DNA of 32,470 nucleotides from Lachnospiraceae bacterium (lineage in GTDB: Bacteria > Bacillota > Clostridia > Lachnospirales > Lachnospiraceae), in NCBI GenBank assembly GCA_016291655.1, contig JAEEYF010000074.1, positions 1-32,470 on the forward strand, read 5' to 3'. A program made the position numbers and the translations under genes. Positions 14,735 through 22,575 of the stretch are shown one piece after another (positions within the stretch are counted from its first letter, which is position 1; each line of letters starts with the position of its first letter). The notes under the pieces were generated by a model that searched no databases, was not told the DNA's origin, and saw only the letters and a list, made by a program, of their open reading frames with translations.

Positions 14735-15090
14735 TAAAATATGTTATCTCGCTGGGTTTGACACTTGTGCTGGAAGGCATTCCTGTCGCGATACGATCAA
14801 AAAACAAGGATTGGGTCATATATGTTGCGCTGGTAAACATCCTGACCAATCCTCCTGCAAATCTGATCTTCAATGGTCTGAAACCGCTTGCCGAAGGCAA
14901 AGGTGAAGCAATACTTGCGGCTGTCACAGAAGCTGCAGTTGTGGCGGGAGAAACACTGCTATTCTTTATATACAGAAAAAAGCAGCGCCGCGGACTTAAA
15001 GCAATGAGTCTTCGGGCCTGCTTTTTATATGCTTTGGTATTAAATGCCGTTTCCTATTTCGGAGGGCTTGCGATCGGGAAAATAACTTAG
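14731..15090 (+). CDS. Small 3-TM membrane protein
   Basis: This 119-aa protein has TM helices near residues 3-20, 28-45 (WVIYVALVNILTNPPANLIF), 58-76 and possibly 92-114. I start at the ATG overlapping the transporter stop (ATGA). An upstream in-frame ATG at 14659 lies within the transporter gene and has no site. The NILTNPPANLI segment in a membrane helix is distinctive, but I do not link it to a named family. Translational coupling suggests it works with the MFS-like protein. The gene converges with the sensor kinase gene, overlapping it by 4 nt. Confidence 0.65.
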   Translation: MIKYVISLGLTLVLEGIPVAIRSKNKDWVIYVALVNILTNPPANLIFNGLKPLAEGKGEAILAAVTEAAVVAGETLLFFIYRKKQRRGLKAMSLRACFLYALVLNAVSYFGGLAIGKIT

Positions 15091-16397
15091 TTTTCCGACG
15101 CGGGTATAATAAAGGTGATGGTGGTTCCCACGTTAGGAGTACTTTCTATAAGGAATTGTCCATGCATCATCTCTTCAATACGTTTCTTTGTGTTTATTAG
15201 TCCGATATGGCTTCTGGAGTTGTCGGAAGAGGCAAGAACCGAAAAGCCTGCGCCGTTGTCTATGATCTGAACAACGTGGCTGTTGTCCTTCGCAAAAGAG
15301 CGGATGATGACCTTTCCGCCGGGTTCGGTTCTTTTTCTGATGCCGTGTTTGATCGCGTTTTCAACCATAGGCTGAATGGAAAGTGAAGGTAACAGGAAAT
15401 TCTTGTCCTGTATATCAAATTCCACAAGAAGATCGGGAAACCTTAACTGCTCTATAGTTGTGTAAGTCCTTGTGTGCTCCAGTTCTTTGACGAAGTCCAC
15501 GGGAGTAGTCAGATCGAGAGAGTCCATGTTGGTGCGCAGATAATTGGAAAAGTCGGTGATGACTGTCTGGGCCTGCGCCGGATTCTGGCCTATCAGCGCT
15601 TTTATGGTGGTCAGCGTATTGTAAAGGAAATGCGGCTGGATCTGAGACATCATGATAGATATCTTGTTTTTTGTAAGCTCTGCTTCCAGTTCGGCTTCCT
15701 TGGTGGCTTTGAACTCCAGATAGTGCTGGGCTTCTATCTCGTACTGCATGAACAGGGAGATGGCTACTGACGGCCACAGGACCGAAACATCGCGAAGGGC
15801 TATCTGTATCAGCGAGGTGACAATGGGAGCAACCATTATGAACAAGAGCATTTCGTTCTTTTTGCGGGACGGACGCACCTTGTCCCGGGCAATGGTCAGA
15901 AGTATGATAATGACGGAAAGGACCACATATACATAGCTGAAAAGTATATTCCAGTAGAAGAAAGGTCCTCGGATAACCTGAGACTGATCATTTACGGAAA
16001 ATACCATACCGTTGAAGGGGTTTATAAAGGCAATGATAATAAACTCTGCAATGAGAGGTAAAGCAGAGAGATAAGCGATACGTCCATAGGGTGTGGGTGG
16101 CTTTTTAGTGAATCTTGTTCTCGCAAGAATGAACCATTGCCAGCAGAACGCGGTTTGAGAGACGGTATATACGGAGGTTGAAAAGAGGGCGAAGTACCAG
16201 GCAAAGGGAAAGGTGTGTTCATTCATCATGTAAAGTGCAGCATTCGCACCCAGAATTGTGCTTACAGAAACGAGCATACTTCTGTAAAGGTACTTGTCCT
16301 GTAATTCGACAGTGCCTTTGTTGTTCGTGAACCAAATGACAGAGAGAATGAGCAGCGCCACAAGGTCCAGTATTATGTTGACATGAGAAAGATTCAT
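15087..16397 (-). CDS. Sensor histidine kinase, LytS/YehU type
   Basis: This 436-aa protein has six or seven TM helices in residues 5-220, a charged linker at about 221-245, then a His_kinase domain (PF06580). Phospho-acceptor His256 lies in SQIQPHFLYNTL, the N-box is VENAIKHG (Asn347), G1 is DNGAGF (380-385), followed by HIGLINTKKRI. The start is the ATG with AGAAGGG upstream. An earlier in-frame ATG at 16439 has no site. Kinases of this class normally pair with a LytTR or AraC-type response regulator, but none is encoded in this window, so it is an orphan here. The stimulus is unknown; the multi-TM sensor resembles those of peptide- or sugar-responsive kinases. Confidence 0.88.
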   Translation of the reverse strand: MNLSHVNIILDLVALLILSVIWFTNNKGTVELQDKYLYRSMLVSVSTILGANAALYMMNEHTFPFAWYFALFSTSVYTVSQTAFCWQWFILARTRFTKKPPTPYGRIAYLSALPLIAEFIIIAFINPFNGMVFSVNDQSQVIRGPFFYWNILFSYVYVVLSVIIILLTIARDKVRPSRKKNEMLLFIMVAPIVTSLIQIALRDVSVLWPSVAISLFMQYEIEAQHYLEFKATKEAELEAELTKNKISIMMSQIQPHFLYNTLTTIKALIGQNPAQAQTVITDFSNYLRTNMDSLDLTTPVDFVKELEHTRTYTTIEQLRFPDLLVEFDIQDKNFLLPSLSIQPMVENAIKHGIRKRTEPGGKVIIRSFAKDNSHVVQIIDNGAGFSVLASSDNSRSHIGLINTKKRIEEMMHGQFLIESTPNVGTTITFIIPASEN

Positions 16398-16459
16398 ATT
16401 TTTCCCTTCTAAAACTGATTTCACCGGGAAAGGTAACATTCATCGGATAGTTTTGTAAT

Positions 16460-16488
16460 AGTATAAAATTTCCATTCAATTTTTACAA
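16460..16488 (-). promoter_or_regulatory. Predicted promoter of the sensor kinase gene
   Basis: On the minus strand TTGTAA, a 17-bp spacer and TATACT lie about 63 nt before the kinase ATG. Confidence 0.6.
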
Positions 16489-16530
16489 CGTAATATTTTT
16501 ACCTCATTCGTCTGACAATTACCCGATCAT

Positions 16531-16568
16531 ACTGTTTAACCATGGTCAAACCTTGGTTGGTGAACAGT
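16531..16568. promoter_or_regulatory. Imperfect long inverted repeat between divergent promoters
   Basis: ACTGTT-TA-ACCATGGT pairs with ACCTTGGT-TGGTG-AACAGT around a CAA loop, with one mismatch and a 3-nt bulge. It lies upstream of both the kinase promoter (minus) and the hydrolase promoter (plus), so it is more likely a protein-binding site than an RNA hairpin of either transcript. Confidence 0.45.
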
Positions 16569-16599
16569 AACAAGCTATCACCCGACAACTTCCACAGTC

Positions 16600-16628
16600 T
16601 TGAAATGATATGTGAAAAATGCTATCAT
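16600..16628 (+). promoter_or_regulatory. Predicted sigmaA promoter of the hydrolase-MurF-Ddl operon
   Basis: TTGAAA, a 17-bp spacer and TATCAT lie 27 nt before the hydrolase ATG. Confidence 0.65.
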
Positions 16629-16654
16629 ACCCGACAGGGAATCGGAGGTTCATT

Positions 16655-17419
16655 ATGCAGATTCAGATTGATGGATATGATGTGTATTATAGCACAAAAG
16701 GCAGTAGCAAGAAATATGTAATTATTCTACAAGGATGGGGGACTAAAGTAGAGATATATAACGTTATTGCCGAAACACTATGTGATAAATATACTGTTGT
16801 TTCGGTCGATCTGCCGGGTTTTGGAGAGAGTACGGAGCCGCGTGAACCCTGGGGAGTGGATGAGTATAAAGACTTTGTAAGAGAATTTATGAGAAGATTG
16901 GGCATTGATTCTGCTGTACTGATCGGTCATTCCTTTGGAGGCAGGATAATAATAAAGCTGGCAGCGCAGAAGGACCGCGGGTTTGATATCGAAAAGATCG
17001 TATTGATCGACAGTGCGGGCATAGTTCATCCCAAAAGCCTCGGAACGAAATTAAAGATATACAGATATAAATTGCTTAAAAAACTGGCAGATCTCAAGAT
17101 AACGCGGTACTTCTACGGTTCACTTACGGAAGAGTGGAAGAAGAGGCAGGGCTCGGAGGACTATCGTAATGCAAGCCCGATCATGCGAGCTTGCCTTGTC
17201 AAGGCGGTAAATGAAGATTTAAAGGATCTTTTGCCGAAGATCGACAGGGAGACGCTTCTCATCTGGGGAGACAAGGATACGGCAACACCTCTTTCCGACG
17301 GCAAGACCATGGAAAAGATGATTCCCGGCGCGGGGCTGGCAGTGATCCCCGGGACCGGTCATTATTCGTTCCTTGAGAATCCGGACATGTTTTGCAAGAT
17401 AATGAAGTCTTTTTTGTAA
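16655..17419 (+). CDS. Alpha/beta hydrolase
   Basis: This 254-aa protein has the alpha/beta hydrolase fold. The oxyanion region is QGWGT (26-30), VDLPGFGES follows, the nucleophile elbow is GHSFGG (Ser93), and a late WGDKDTATP (acid) and GTGHYSF (His) complete the triad. There is no signal peptide, so it is cytoplasmic. I start at the ATG with CGGAGG upstream rather than an ATG 36 nt earlier that falls in the promoter leader. It opens an operon with a membrane MurF-like and a Ddl-like ligase. That context suggests an ester, amide or D-amino-acid peptide substrate of the ligation pathway, which is inference. Several C-C bond hydrolases and esterases share these motifs, so the reaction is open. 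Confidence 0.85.
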   Translation: MQIQIDGYDVYYSTKGSSKKYVIILQGWGTKVEIYNVIAETLCDKYTVVSVDLPGFGESTEPREPWGVDEYKDFVREFMRRLGIDSAVLIGHSFGGRIIIKLAAQKDRGFDIEKIVLIDSAGIVHPKSLGTKLKIYRYKLLKKLADLKITRYFYGSLTEEWKKRQGSEDYRNASPIMRACLVKAVNEDLKDLLPKIDRETLLIWGDKDTATPLSDGKTMEKMIPGAGLAVIPGTGHYSFLENPDMFCKIMKSFL

Positions 17420-17446
17420 AAGCAAAGAGACCTGAAGGAGTACTCA

Positions 17447-19051
17447 TTGAAAGGCAATCTGTTTTTATTAATCACATATATCGTCTTTTTTATTTTTGAA
17501 GTGTCTGTCTGCCTGTTATGCATGAGGTATAACATTCATATGCTTCAGCAAAACGGATACAAGAACGGGAGCCAGATTCATTGGCTCAGAAACAACGGTG
17601 ACAGACAGAGATTTTTGACGCTTTACAGAATACCGTTGTATTTAATTGTGTTTTTGGGACGTTTTCCCGCAGCGGTTATTGCAGCGAGTGTCTTTTCGTT
17701 ACCTTCGCTGACGGGCTATGTGCTGCTTAAGAAGTATAATACAAAAAAGAAACTGGTGTTTACAAAAAGAGTAAAGCGTCTGATATGCTGCATGCTACTC
17801 TTGAGCGCGATCCTGATCGTTGTACCCGTGATCCCTTTAACGATCCTGTACGGAGCGAAGGCAGGAGTAACAGGCGCTGCGGCGGTATTGGGGCTGTTGA
17901 TCGTTTGGATGCCCTATGCCATCGTGCTTGGGAATCTGATCATGAAGCCCGTAGAAACCAAAGTGAATAACGGGTTTATAAAGGATGCAAAGAGAATACT
18001 GGCGAGGAATACCCGGCTTACAGTCATAGGCGTTACGGGAAGTTACGGAAAAACCAGTCTGAAGTTCTTTTTAAAGGAACTTCTCTCTCAACGCTTTAAC
18101 GTTCTCGCAACTCCGGAGAGCTTTAATACTCCCATGGGAGTGGTAAGAACCGTAAGAGAAAGCCTGAAGCCTACGCATGAGCTCTTTATTTGTGAGATGG
18201 GAGCAAAGCATGTCGGGGATATCAAAGAGCTCTGTGATATAGTAAATCCCGATCACGGAGTCATCACCTCTGTAGGACCTCAGCATCTGGAAACCTTTAA
18301 GAGCATAGAAAATGTAAGGAAGACAAAGTTTGAGCTGGCAAAAGCGCTTCCTGCGGGCGGAATGCTGTTTGTGAACGGAGATTCCGAGGAGGCGAGAAAA
18401 GAAGCGGAAAACTTCGATCCGGTTTATTATGGCATAGCTACTCACGACGGTTTCTATGCGAAAGATATTGTTTATTCTTCGACGGGAACGGATTTTACCG
18501 TGGTAACGCCGAAGGGAGAAGAGGAACGCTTTCATATGCGTCTGCTCGGAACCGTAAACGTGCTTAATGTCCTTGGGGCGATCACTGTGGCAAGTTCCTT
18601 TGGTGTTACGCTTTCCGAACTGAAGGTTCCCGTAAGACGGATGCTTCCCGTAAGCCACAGGCTTGAACTCAGAGAATACGGCAATATTACGATCATAGAT
18701 GATGCATATAATTCAAATCCCGTTGGCTCGAAGGCGGCGGTTGAAACCCTTAAGTGTTTTGACGGTGCAAGGATACTGATAACACCGGGAATGGTAGAAC
18801 TCGGAGAAAAAGCGGACGAACTGCATTACAGGTTTGGAACTTACGCTGCGGACTCCTGTGATTACATCCTTTTGGTGAACAAGTACAGAACGGGGGAGAT
18901 AAAGAGGGGAGCGATCGAAGCGGGCTTCCCCGAGGACAAGCTGTTTGAGTTTGACAGGTTTACGGAAGCCATGACCTATGCCTGCACGAAGATAAACGAT
19001 GACAGACACAAGTTTATCCTTCTGGAAAACGATCTTCCGGATGTTTATTAA
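17447..19051 (+). CDS. Membrane-anchored Mur ligase (MurF-like)
   Basis: This 534-aa protein starts at TTG with AAGGAG 6 nt upstream. Residues 1-170 hold about four TM helices (near 3-25, 60-85, 110-134, 138-163), which canonical soluble MurF (about 450 aa) lacks. From about 190 the Mur ligase ATP domain begins with GVTGSYGKTS (195-204), followed by NTPMG, ICEMGAKHVGDI, the carbamoyl-Lys region TKFELAKAL, then HRLELRE and DDAYNSNP (418-425) typical of MurF. It ends in ENDLPDVY. MurF joins UDP-MurNAc-tripeptide to D-Ala-D-Ala. The membrane anchor in place of the usual substrate-binding N-domain suggests a lipid-linked or alternative substrate. It is followed by a Ddl-like gene, which would make the dipeptide. 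Confidence 0.85.
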   Translation: MKGNLFLLITYIVFFIFEVSVCLLCMRYNIHMLQQNGYKNGSQIHWLRNNGDRQRFLTLYRIPLYLIVFLGRFPAAVIAASVFSLPSLTGYVLLKKYNTKKKLVFTKRVKRLICCMLLLSAILIVVPVIPLTILYGAKAGVTGAAAVLGLLIVWMPYAIVLGNLIMKPVETKVNNGFIKDAKRILARNTRLTVIGVTGSYGKTSLKFFLKELLSQRFNVLATPESFNTPMGVVRTVRESLKPTHELFICEMGAKHVGDIKELCDIVNPDHGVITSVGPQHLETFKSIENVRKTKFELAKALPAGGMLFVNGDSEEARKEAENFDPVYYGIATHDGFYAKDIVYSSTGTDFTVVTPKGEEERFHMRLLGTVNVLNVLGAITVASSFGVTLSELKVPVRRMLPVSHRLELREYGNITIIDDAYNSNPVGSKAAVETLKCFDGARILITPGMVELGEKADELHYRFGTYAADSCDYILLVNKYRTGEIKRGAIEAGFPEDKLFEFDRFTEAMTYACTKINDDRHKFILLENDLPDVY

Positions 19052-19087
19052 AAAGTAAAAGATTTCAATATGAAAAGAGGTTAATAT

Positions 19088-20278
19088 ATGATCAATCTGG
19101 CTGTTTTCTTCGGAGGGCGTTCCGTAGAGCATGAGGTTTCCGTGATCTCCGCATTGCAGGCTGTTGCAAGCCTGGACAGAGAAAAGTACAATGTTATTCC
19201 GGTTTATATCACCAAACAGAATGAGATGTATATCGGAGAGGCTGTGGGAGACATTAAAGAGTACAAGGATATCCCGGCTCTTTTGAAGAGATCGAGAAAA
19301 GTCCTTTTGATAAACGACGGAAAAAACACGGTGCTTGCAAACTATCCCGCAGGACTGTTCGGGAAAAAGAGCATTCGCGTGGATGTGGCCTTCCCGATAG
19401 TCCACGGAACAAATGTTGAGGATGGGGTTTTTCAGGGCTATTTAAAGCACCTGGGGGTTCCCTTTGTGGGCTGTGATGTGGCTGCTTCCGCTCTCGGCAT
19501 GGACAAGTATGCACAGAAGGTGTTGCTAAAGTACAATGGTGTTCCTGTGCTTGACAGTCTTTTGTTCACGCTTTCGGATTATAAGAATGTGGACAACATG
19601 ATCGGCAGGATAGAAGAAAAGTTCGGTTATCCCGTTATAGTCAAAGCTTCAAATCTCGGTTCGTCCGTAGGCATATCCGTAGCAGCCGACAGGGAGGCGC
19701 TTTGCAATGCCATTGATGATTCCTTCAGATATGCCAGAAAGGTTTTGGTCGAGCATGCGATCTCCAATCTCAGAGAGATAAATTGTTCTGTACTGGGGGA
19801 TGAAAATGAAGCGATGGCTTCAGAGATAGAGGAGCCTTTTCACAGCAAAGAGATACTCAGCTATGCGGACAAGTACCAGTCGGGCGGAAAATCCGGATCA
19901 AAGGGAATGGCGAGCGTATCCAGAAAGATACCTGCGGATGTTCCCGGAGAGATGAGGGACAGGATCCGCGAACTGGCGGTAAAGAGCTTCAAGCTTTTGG
20001 GCTGCAGCGGAGTTTCCAGAATAGATTTTATGCTGGATGAAGATACAAATGAATTATATTACAATGAGATCAACACCATTCCGGGTTCACTGGCTTTCTA
20101 TCTTTGGGAGGCAGCGGGCGTTCCGTACAGGGAACTGCTTGACAGGATGGTGGAACTTGCGTTGAAGAGAGCAAGAGAGGATGAAAAGCTCACATTTTCA
20201 TTTGAAACCAATCTGTTGTCAAATAACGCATTTTCAGGCAGTAAAGGTGCTAAGGGAGCAAAAGTCGGGTGTCGGTAA
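19088..20278 (+). CDS. D-alanine--D-alanine ligase family protein
   Basis: This 396-aa ATP-grasp ligase has FFGGRSVEHEVSVIS at the N-terminus (Glu and Ser for D-Ala1), IVHGTNVEDGVFQG, ATP-binding VKASNLGSSVGIS and metal-binding YNEINTIPG (Glu327, Asn329). The omega loop keeps DKYQSGG (Tyr263), typical of D-Ala-D-Ala rather than D-Ala-D-Lac ligases. After NTIPG the sequence goes directly to SLAFYLWEAAGVPY, lacking the usual FTSxS stretch, so it is a divergent subgroup and I leave the symbol blank. A Ser/Gly/Lys-rich tail of about 25 residues extends past the domain. AGAGG precedes the ATG, 36 nt after the MurF-like gene. It presumably supplies D-Ala-D-Ala or a variant dipeptide to that ligase. 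Confidence 0.88.
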   Translation: MINLAVFFGGRSVEHEVSVISALQAVASLDREKYNVIPVYITKQNEMYIGEAVGDIKEYKDIPALLKRSRKVLLINDGKNTVLANYPAGLFGKKSIRVDVAFPIVHGTNVEDGVFQGYLKHLGVPFVGCDVAASALGMDKYAQKVLLKYNGVPVLDSLLFTLSDYKNVDNMIGRIEEKFGYPVIVKASNLGSSVGISVAADREALCNAIDDSFRYARKVLVEHAISNLREINCSVLGDENEAMASEIEEPFHSKEILSYADKYQSGGKSGSKGMASVSRKIPADVPGEMRDRIRELAVKSFKLLGCSGVSRIDFMLDEDTNELYYNEINTIPGSLAFYLWEAAGVPYRELLDRMVELALKRAREDEKLTFSFETNLLSNNAFSGSKGAKGAKVGCR

Positions 20279-20694
20279 AAAAGAACGTATTGATAAAAAT
20301 AAAAGGCCTTCGGGCGGGCGAAGGCGAAGATATGGAACTCATAGTGAACGGAACCTGTATGAAGGGCGGCGAAAAGATCTATTTAAGCTATGAGGAAACG
20401 GATCCGGACGGTTCTGTGTACAAATGCCGCATAAAACTTGGCCCGACGGAGATGGTATATACGAAGACAGGGTTATTTACAACCGAATTGTACTATTGCG
20501 TCGGGGAACCGTATGAATCCGTGATATCTACACCTTATGGGCGGCTTGATGCTGAGATCGTGACAGAAAGCCTTGAGTATTATGATACTCCGGATACGCT
20601 TGTCGATATGCGGCTTGAATACACGTTGAGCATTAACGGGGAATGGGCTTCCGATTGCAGTCTCAGCGTGGTGGCTGAGGAGATCGGAGCATGA
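20269..20694 (+). CDS. DUF1934 family protein (YwiB-like)
   Basis: This 141-aa beta-rich protein matches DUF1934 (PF09148), whose members such as B. subtilis YwiB form a calycin-like barrel of about 140 aa. Typical features are the early IKGLRAGEGEDMELIVNG, then EETDPDG, YTKTGLFTTELYY and TPYGRLDAEIVTESLEY, and the end YTLSINGE...LSVVAEE. It starts at GTG with GGGAG about 11 nt upstream and overlaps the Ddl-like gene by 10 nt. It is cytoplasmic, of unknown function. Co-transcription with the ligase operon is clear, and the terminator follows at once. Confidence 0.82.
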   Translation: MSVKKNVLIKIKGLRAGEGEDMELIVNGTCMKGGEKIYLSYEETDPDGSVYKCRIKLGPTEMVYTKTGLFTTELYYCVGEPYESVISTPYGRLDAEIVTESLEYYDTPDTLVDMRLEYTLSINGEWASDCSLSVVAEEIGA

Positions 20695-20700
20695 AAAAAA

Positions 20701-20727
20701 CTTCGGACGGATCCGAAGCTTTTTTTT
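20701..20727. terminator. Bidirectional rho-independent terminator
   Basis: CTTCGGA (20701-20707) and TCCGAAG (20712-20718) form a 7-bp stem flanked by an A7 tract on the left and T8 on the right. It ends the ligase operon on the plus strand and veg on the minus strand. Confidence 0.88.
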
Positions 20728-20740
20728 GTCAGAAATTTTA

Positions 20741-20980
20741 TTAAACAAATTGTAACTGAATATCCTTTGTGTATACATCTACATAGCTGTAAGAAGCGGT
20801 TTTGATCGTATCGGCTGCTTCATCAAGCTTGATGGTAAATATGCACGGATAGGTCTCTGTAATTGTCCCCTCGACCACATCGTACCTGTTACGACCCATA
20901 TTCTTTGTTACTCGTACGTGATTACCTACATTACCTCGGATGCTTCGAACAACTGCACCCATGTCGCCCTGCTGCTTCAT
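20741..20980 (-). CDS. veg: Veg family protein
   Basis: This 79-aa protein matches the Veg family (PF06257): a Gly-rich basic front (SIRGNVGNHVRVTKNMGRNR), then GTITETYPCIFTIKLD and SYSYVDVYTKDIQLQF. In B. subtilis Veg is an abundant small protein that promotes biofilm formation by antagonising SinR. Its role in Clostridia is untested as far as I know. AAAGGAG lies before the chosen ATG. Upstream in-frame ATGs would add an Arg/Trp-rich tail and lack a site. The promoter is near-consensus, as expected from the famously strong veg promoter. Transcript leader is about 87 nt. Confidence 0.9.
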   Translation of the reverse strand: MKQQGDMGAVVRSIRGNVGNHVRVTKNMGRNRYDVVEGTITETYPCIFTIKLDEAADTIKTASYSYVDVYTKDIQLQFV

Positions 20981-21073
20981 AACGTTCTCCTTTCGCGGCC
21001 GCCAAGACCACTCACGTATTTTCCTGTATTTCACCCTAAACACAAGAATTAGATGTTAAATTTTCCGAAAACT

Positions 21074-21102
21074 ACTATATCATGTGTTTAATAGTTTGTC
21101 AA
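21074..21102 (-). promoter_or_regulatory. Near-consensus promoter of veg
   Basis: On the minus strand TTGACA, a 17-bp spacer and TATAGT are present. It lies between TTTTCCGA (21061-21068) and its inverted copy TCGGAAAA (21125-21132). Confidence 0.88.
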
Positions 21103-21141
21103 GATAAAATAGTGGTTTTTTAAATCGGAAAACACAATATA

Positions 21142-21178
21142 TAGAAAAAGAGCACCTGTCGCAATTGCAACAGATGCT
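21142..21178 (-). terminator. Rho-independent terminator-like hairpin
   Basis: On the minus strand AGCATCTGTTGC pairs with GCGACAGGTGCT (two G-U/mismatch positions) around AATT, followed by CTTTTTC. It ends the transcript of the one-TM protein gene. Confidence 0.7.
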
Positions 21179-21196
21179 TCTGAACTTCCGTAGGAT

Positions 21197-21706
21197 TTAC
21201 TTTTTCTTGCGTGTTTCCGCTTCCTTGTTTGCCTTCTTTAAGAGGCGGGCGAAGAAGCCCTTCTTTTCTGCGGGTGCATCCAGAGGACCGCGAAGTCCCA
21301 TAACCTTGATAATGTACATACCGTTGATCACGGCTTTAACCTCTTTTTTAACAGGAACGTTGTCGAAGATCTTGGCGTCGCACATTAAGGTGTGTACCTG
21401 AGGACCGACCTTGGCTTTAACTACAGGAACCTTGGAGCGCTTGAGATACCAGGGTGTCTGCTGTAAAACAATGTCGGGAAAACCTGCTTCGGTCATTTTC
21501 ATTCGTTTTTTGTCAATGATAAGCATTGATACGGTTTGAGCGCCGTTCATAATGTTTGCTTCTGCGGCTTCCTGCTTTTTCTGCAACCTTCTTCCGACGA
21601 TGAGCAAAGCGATGAAAGCTAAAAGGATCACGCTCAAAACAACGATCATTACAATTGTCCAGGTCGCCAAAAGAACGACCGGAGTCAAAAACATAAGTAT
21701 ATTCAT
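21197..21706 (-). CDS. Conserved one-TM membrane protein
   Basis: This 169-aa protein has one long N-terminal hydrophobic segment (about 5-37), possibly two tight helices, then a soluble domain. That domain holds MNGAQTVSMLIIDKKRMKMTEAGFPDIVLQQTPWYLKRSKVPVVKAKVGPQ, quoted here only as its key parts NGAQTVSMLIIDKKRMK and FPDIVLQQTPWYLKRSK. The end is a Lys-rich tail (KKANKEAETRKKK). I recall similar conserved Clostridia proteins without function. GGAGG lies 12 nt before the ATG, a little far. It has its own promoter and terminator and so is a single-gene transcript. Cytoplasmic orientation of the domain is inferred. Confidence 0.7.
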   Translation of the reverse strand: MNILMFLTPVVLLATWTIVMIVVLSVILLAFIALLIVGRRLQKKQEAAEANIMNGAQTVSMLIIDKKRMKMTEAGFPDIVLQQTPWYLKRSKVPVVKAKVGPQVHTLMCDAKIFDNVPVKKEVKAVINGMYIIKVMGLRGPLDAPAEKKGFFARLLKKANKEAETRKKK

Positions 21707-21745
21707 TCGGTAAACTAACCTCCCTTAGTTTCGGTAACGGCATAT

Positions 21746-21774
21746 AATATATAGTAAAAACAATTATTTTTCAA
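21746..21774 (-). promoter_or_regulatory. Predicted promoter of the one-TM protein gene
   Basis: On the minus strand TTGAAA, a 17-bp spacer and TATATT lie 40 nt before the ATG and just after the stop of plsC. Confidence 0.6.
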
Positions 21775-21782
21775 CAATTATT

Positions 21783-22559
21783 TCATCCTTCGATAGCTTT
21801 TCTTTCTGCAATTCTGGAAGGATTTCCGGTTAAAAATCTTTCATGCTCCGGAAGTATGGAAGCGATGATTTTTTGAGTATAAGCGCCCACAAATTTCTGG
21901 TCTTCTTCCGACAGTTCGTTTAAATAGATGGGTTTTCCGTACTCGATCACGGCAGTGGCACGCTTTACAAAAGGCTTTGAGTTTTCAAAGATATCATCTG
22001 AACCGGATATGGCTACGGGAACGATCGGACAATTGGATTTGGTGGCGATCTTAAAGCTTCCTTCCTTGAAAGGATTCATATCTTTTGTTTTGCTTCGGGT
22101 GCCTTCGGGTGAGATGAACATGGATATGCCCATATTAATGTTATCTATGCATTTAAGGATCATTTTAAGCCCGGAACGGGGATCCTTTCTGTCAAGAAAA
22201 ACACAGCTGCACAGATCCATCCACCAGGAAAGAAAAGGAACTTTGCGAAGCTCTTTTTTTGCTACTATGCCTGTTTGAACGGGAAGAGAAGCATATGCGA
22301 TGGCAGCATCCAAAAGGCTGCGATGATTTGCCGCAAACATTACCGGAGTGTCCTTGGGAACGTTGTTCAGACCGATCTTGATGACACGGGTACCTGCGAA
22401 GAAAAGCACAACCGAAAAGCCTGCTTTTACAACAGGTTGGGCGATCCTTGAGGCGGCAGCGGGGTGGCGAAGCCTCACCAGCTCCAGCACGATAAGAAGC
22501 GGTGCTGTGATTATAAAATACAGTACTAAGGCTATAACTGCCATAAGAAGTAAAAACAT
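21783..22559 (-). CDS. plsC: 1-acyl-sn-glycerol-3-phosphate acyltransferase (PlsC family)
   Basis: This 258-aa membrane enzyme transfers an acyl chain to lysophosphatidic acid to give phosphatidic acid. The N-terminal TM segment is at about 1-27. The catalytic NHRSLLD (His79-Asp84, the HX4D motif) and substrate-binding FISPEGTRS (151-156 core) are intact, followed by PIVPVAISGSDD. The length is normal. GGAGG precedes the ATG. It lies 16 nt after the VanY-type lipoprotein gene and is read from the same promoter. It is one of two acyltransferases in this window, and this one has the canonical motifs. Confidence 0.9.
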   Translation of the reverse strand: MFLLLMAVIALVLYFIITAPLLIVLELVRLRHPAAASRIAQPVVKAGFSVVLFFAGTRVIKIGLNNVPKDTPVMFAANHRSLLDAAIAYASLPVQTGIVAKKELRKVPFLSWWMDLCSCVFLDRKDPRSGLKMILKCIDNINMGISMFISPEGTRSKTKDMNPFKEGSFKIATKSNCPIVPVAISGSDDIFENSKPFVKRATAVIEYGKPIYLNELSEEDQKFVGAYTQKIIASILPEHERFLTGNPSRIAERKAIEG

Positions 22560-22575
22560 CTGGTATTATCCTCCG

